Translations under genes and position numbers: made by a program
Notes under the pieces: generated by a model
The model's input: only the letters and a program-made list of their open reading frames with translations
What the model was told of the DNA's origin: nothing
Databases searched by the model: none
Part shown: positions 7,044-7,103 of the stretch, one piece after another
How positions within the stretch are numbered: the first letter of the stretch is position 1
Layout of the letters: each line of letters begins with the position of its first letter
NCBI GenBank assembly: GCA_021204375.1
Contig: JAJPZL010000371.1
Span: 1-7,103, forward strand
DNA: 7,103 nt
Direction of reading: 5' to 3'
DNA from: Bacteroides sp.
Lineage (GTDB): Bacteria; Bacteroidota; Bacteroidia; Bacteroidales; Bacteroidaceae

Positions 7044-7103
7044 GATATTAACTGTAAAATGGTTTAAAAGTTTATAGATGCTGAGAATTCAAGGGTGAAA
7101 GGA

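Noticed and set aside
1..7103. CRISPR array, tRNA/rRNA genes, insertion sequence ends or att sites
   Set aside because: I saw no regularly spaced repeats, cloverleaf-like segments, transposase motifs or flanking direct repeats on either strand.

Overview
The window looks like chromosomal DNA from a member of the Bacteroidales (Bacteroides/Parabacteroides/Dysgonomonas-like). This rests on several family resemblances: two 7-transmembrane proteins with AraC-type DNA-binding tails, a secreted GH36 alpha-galactosidase with its catalytic motifs, a SnoaL/NTF2-like small protein, little sign of Shine-Dalgarno sequences before the starts, and a good match to the Bacteroidales promoter element TAnnTTTG. 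The assignment is by family resemblance only; there is no rRNA or other marker gene.

Layout. Positions 43-3352 (+ strand) hold a compact, probably co-transcribed group: two tandem paralogous membrane-anchored AraC-like regulators (43-1229 and 1233-2339), then a permuted papain-fold (YiiX/NlpC-P60-like) hydrolase (2384-3352). Positions 3398-4271 hold a classical cupin-plus-HTH AraC regulator. A promoter-like element near 4324-4331 precedes a SnoaL/NTF2-like gene (4358-4768). A strong inverted repeat at 4781-4810 separates this from the convergent alpha-galactosidase gene on the - strand (7043 to 4850).

The most striking property is damage. Five of the six genes carry at least one reading-frame lesion, although the flanking coding sequence is otherwise well preserved: a -1 shift at an A6 run (333-338), in-frame TAG at 2337, TAG at 4007, a shift at a T7 run (4210-4216), TGA at 4433, TAG at 4655, TAG at 5910-5912 (- strand), and a shift at an A8 run (5182-5189, - strand). 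Only the papain-fold hydrolase is clean. Two stops sit where these families have tryptophan, so each is one G-to-A change from TGG. Three of the eight lesions are in homopolymers of six or more.

The simplest explanations are recent pseudogenisation of a whole region (for example in a host-restricted lineage) or an error-rich assembly or damaged template. Two alternatives deserve a test. One is programmed or transcriptional slippage at the A AAA AAG site of the first gene, which is in exactly the register needed. The other is stop-codon readthrough, since every gene can be carried on to a TAA terminator. I found no CRISPR array, tRNA, rRNA, insertion sequence or att site, and I cannot confirm a novel system here.
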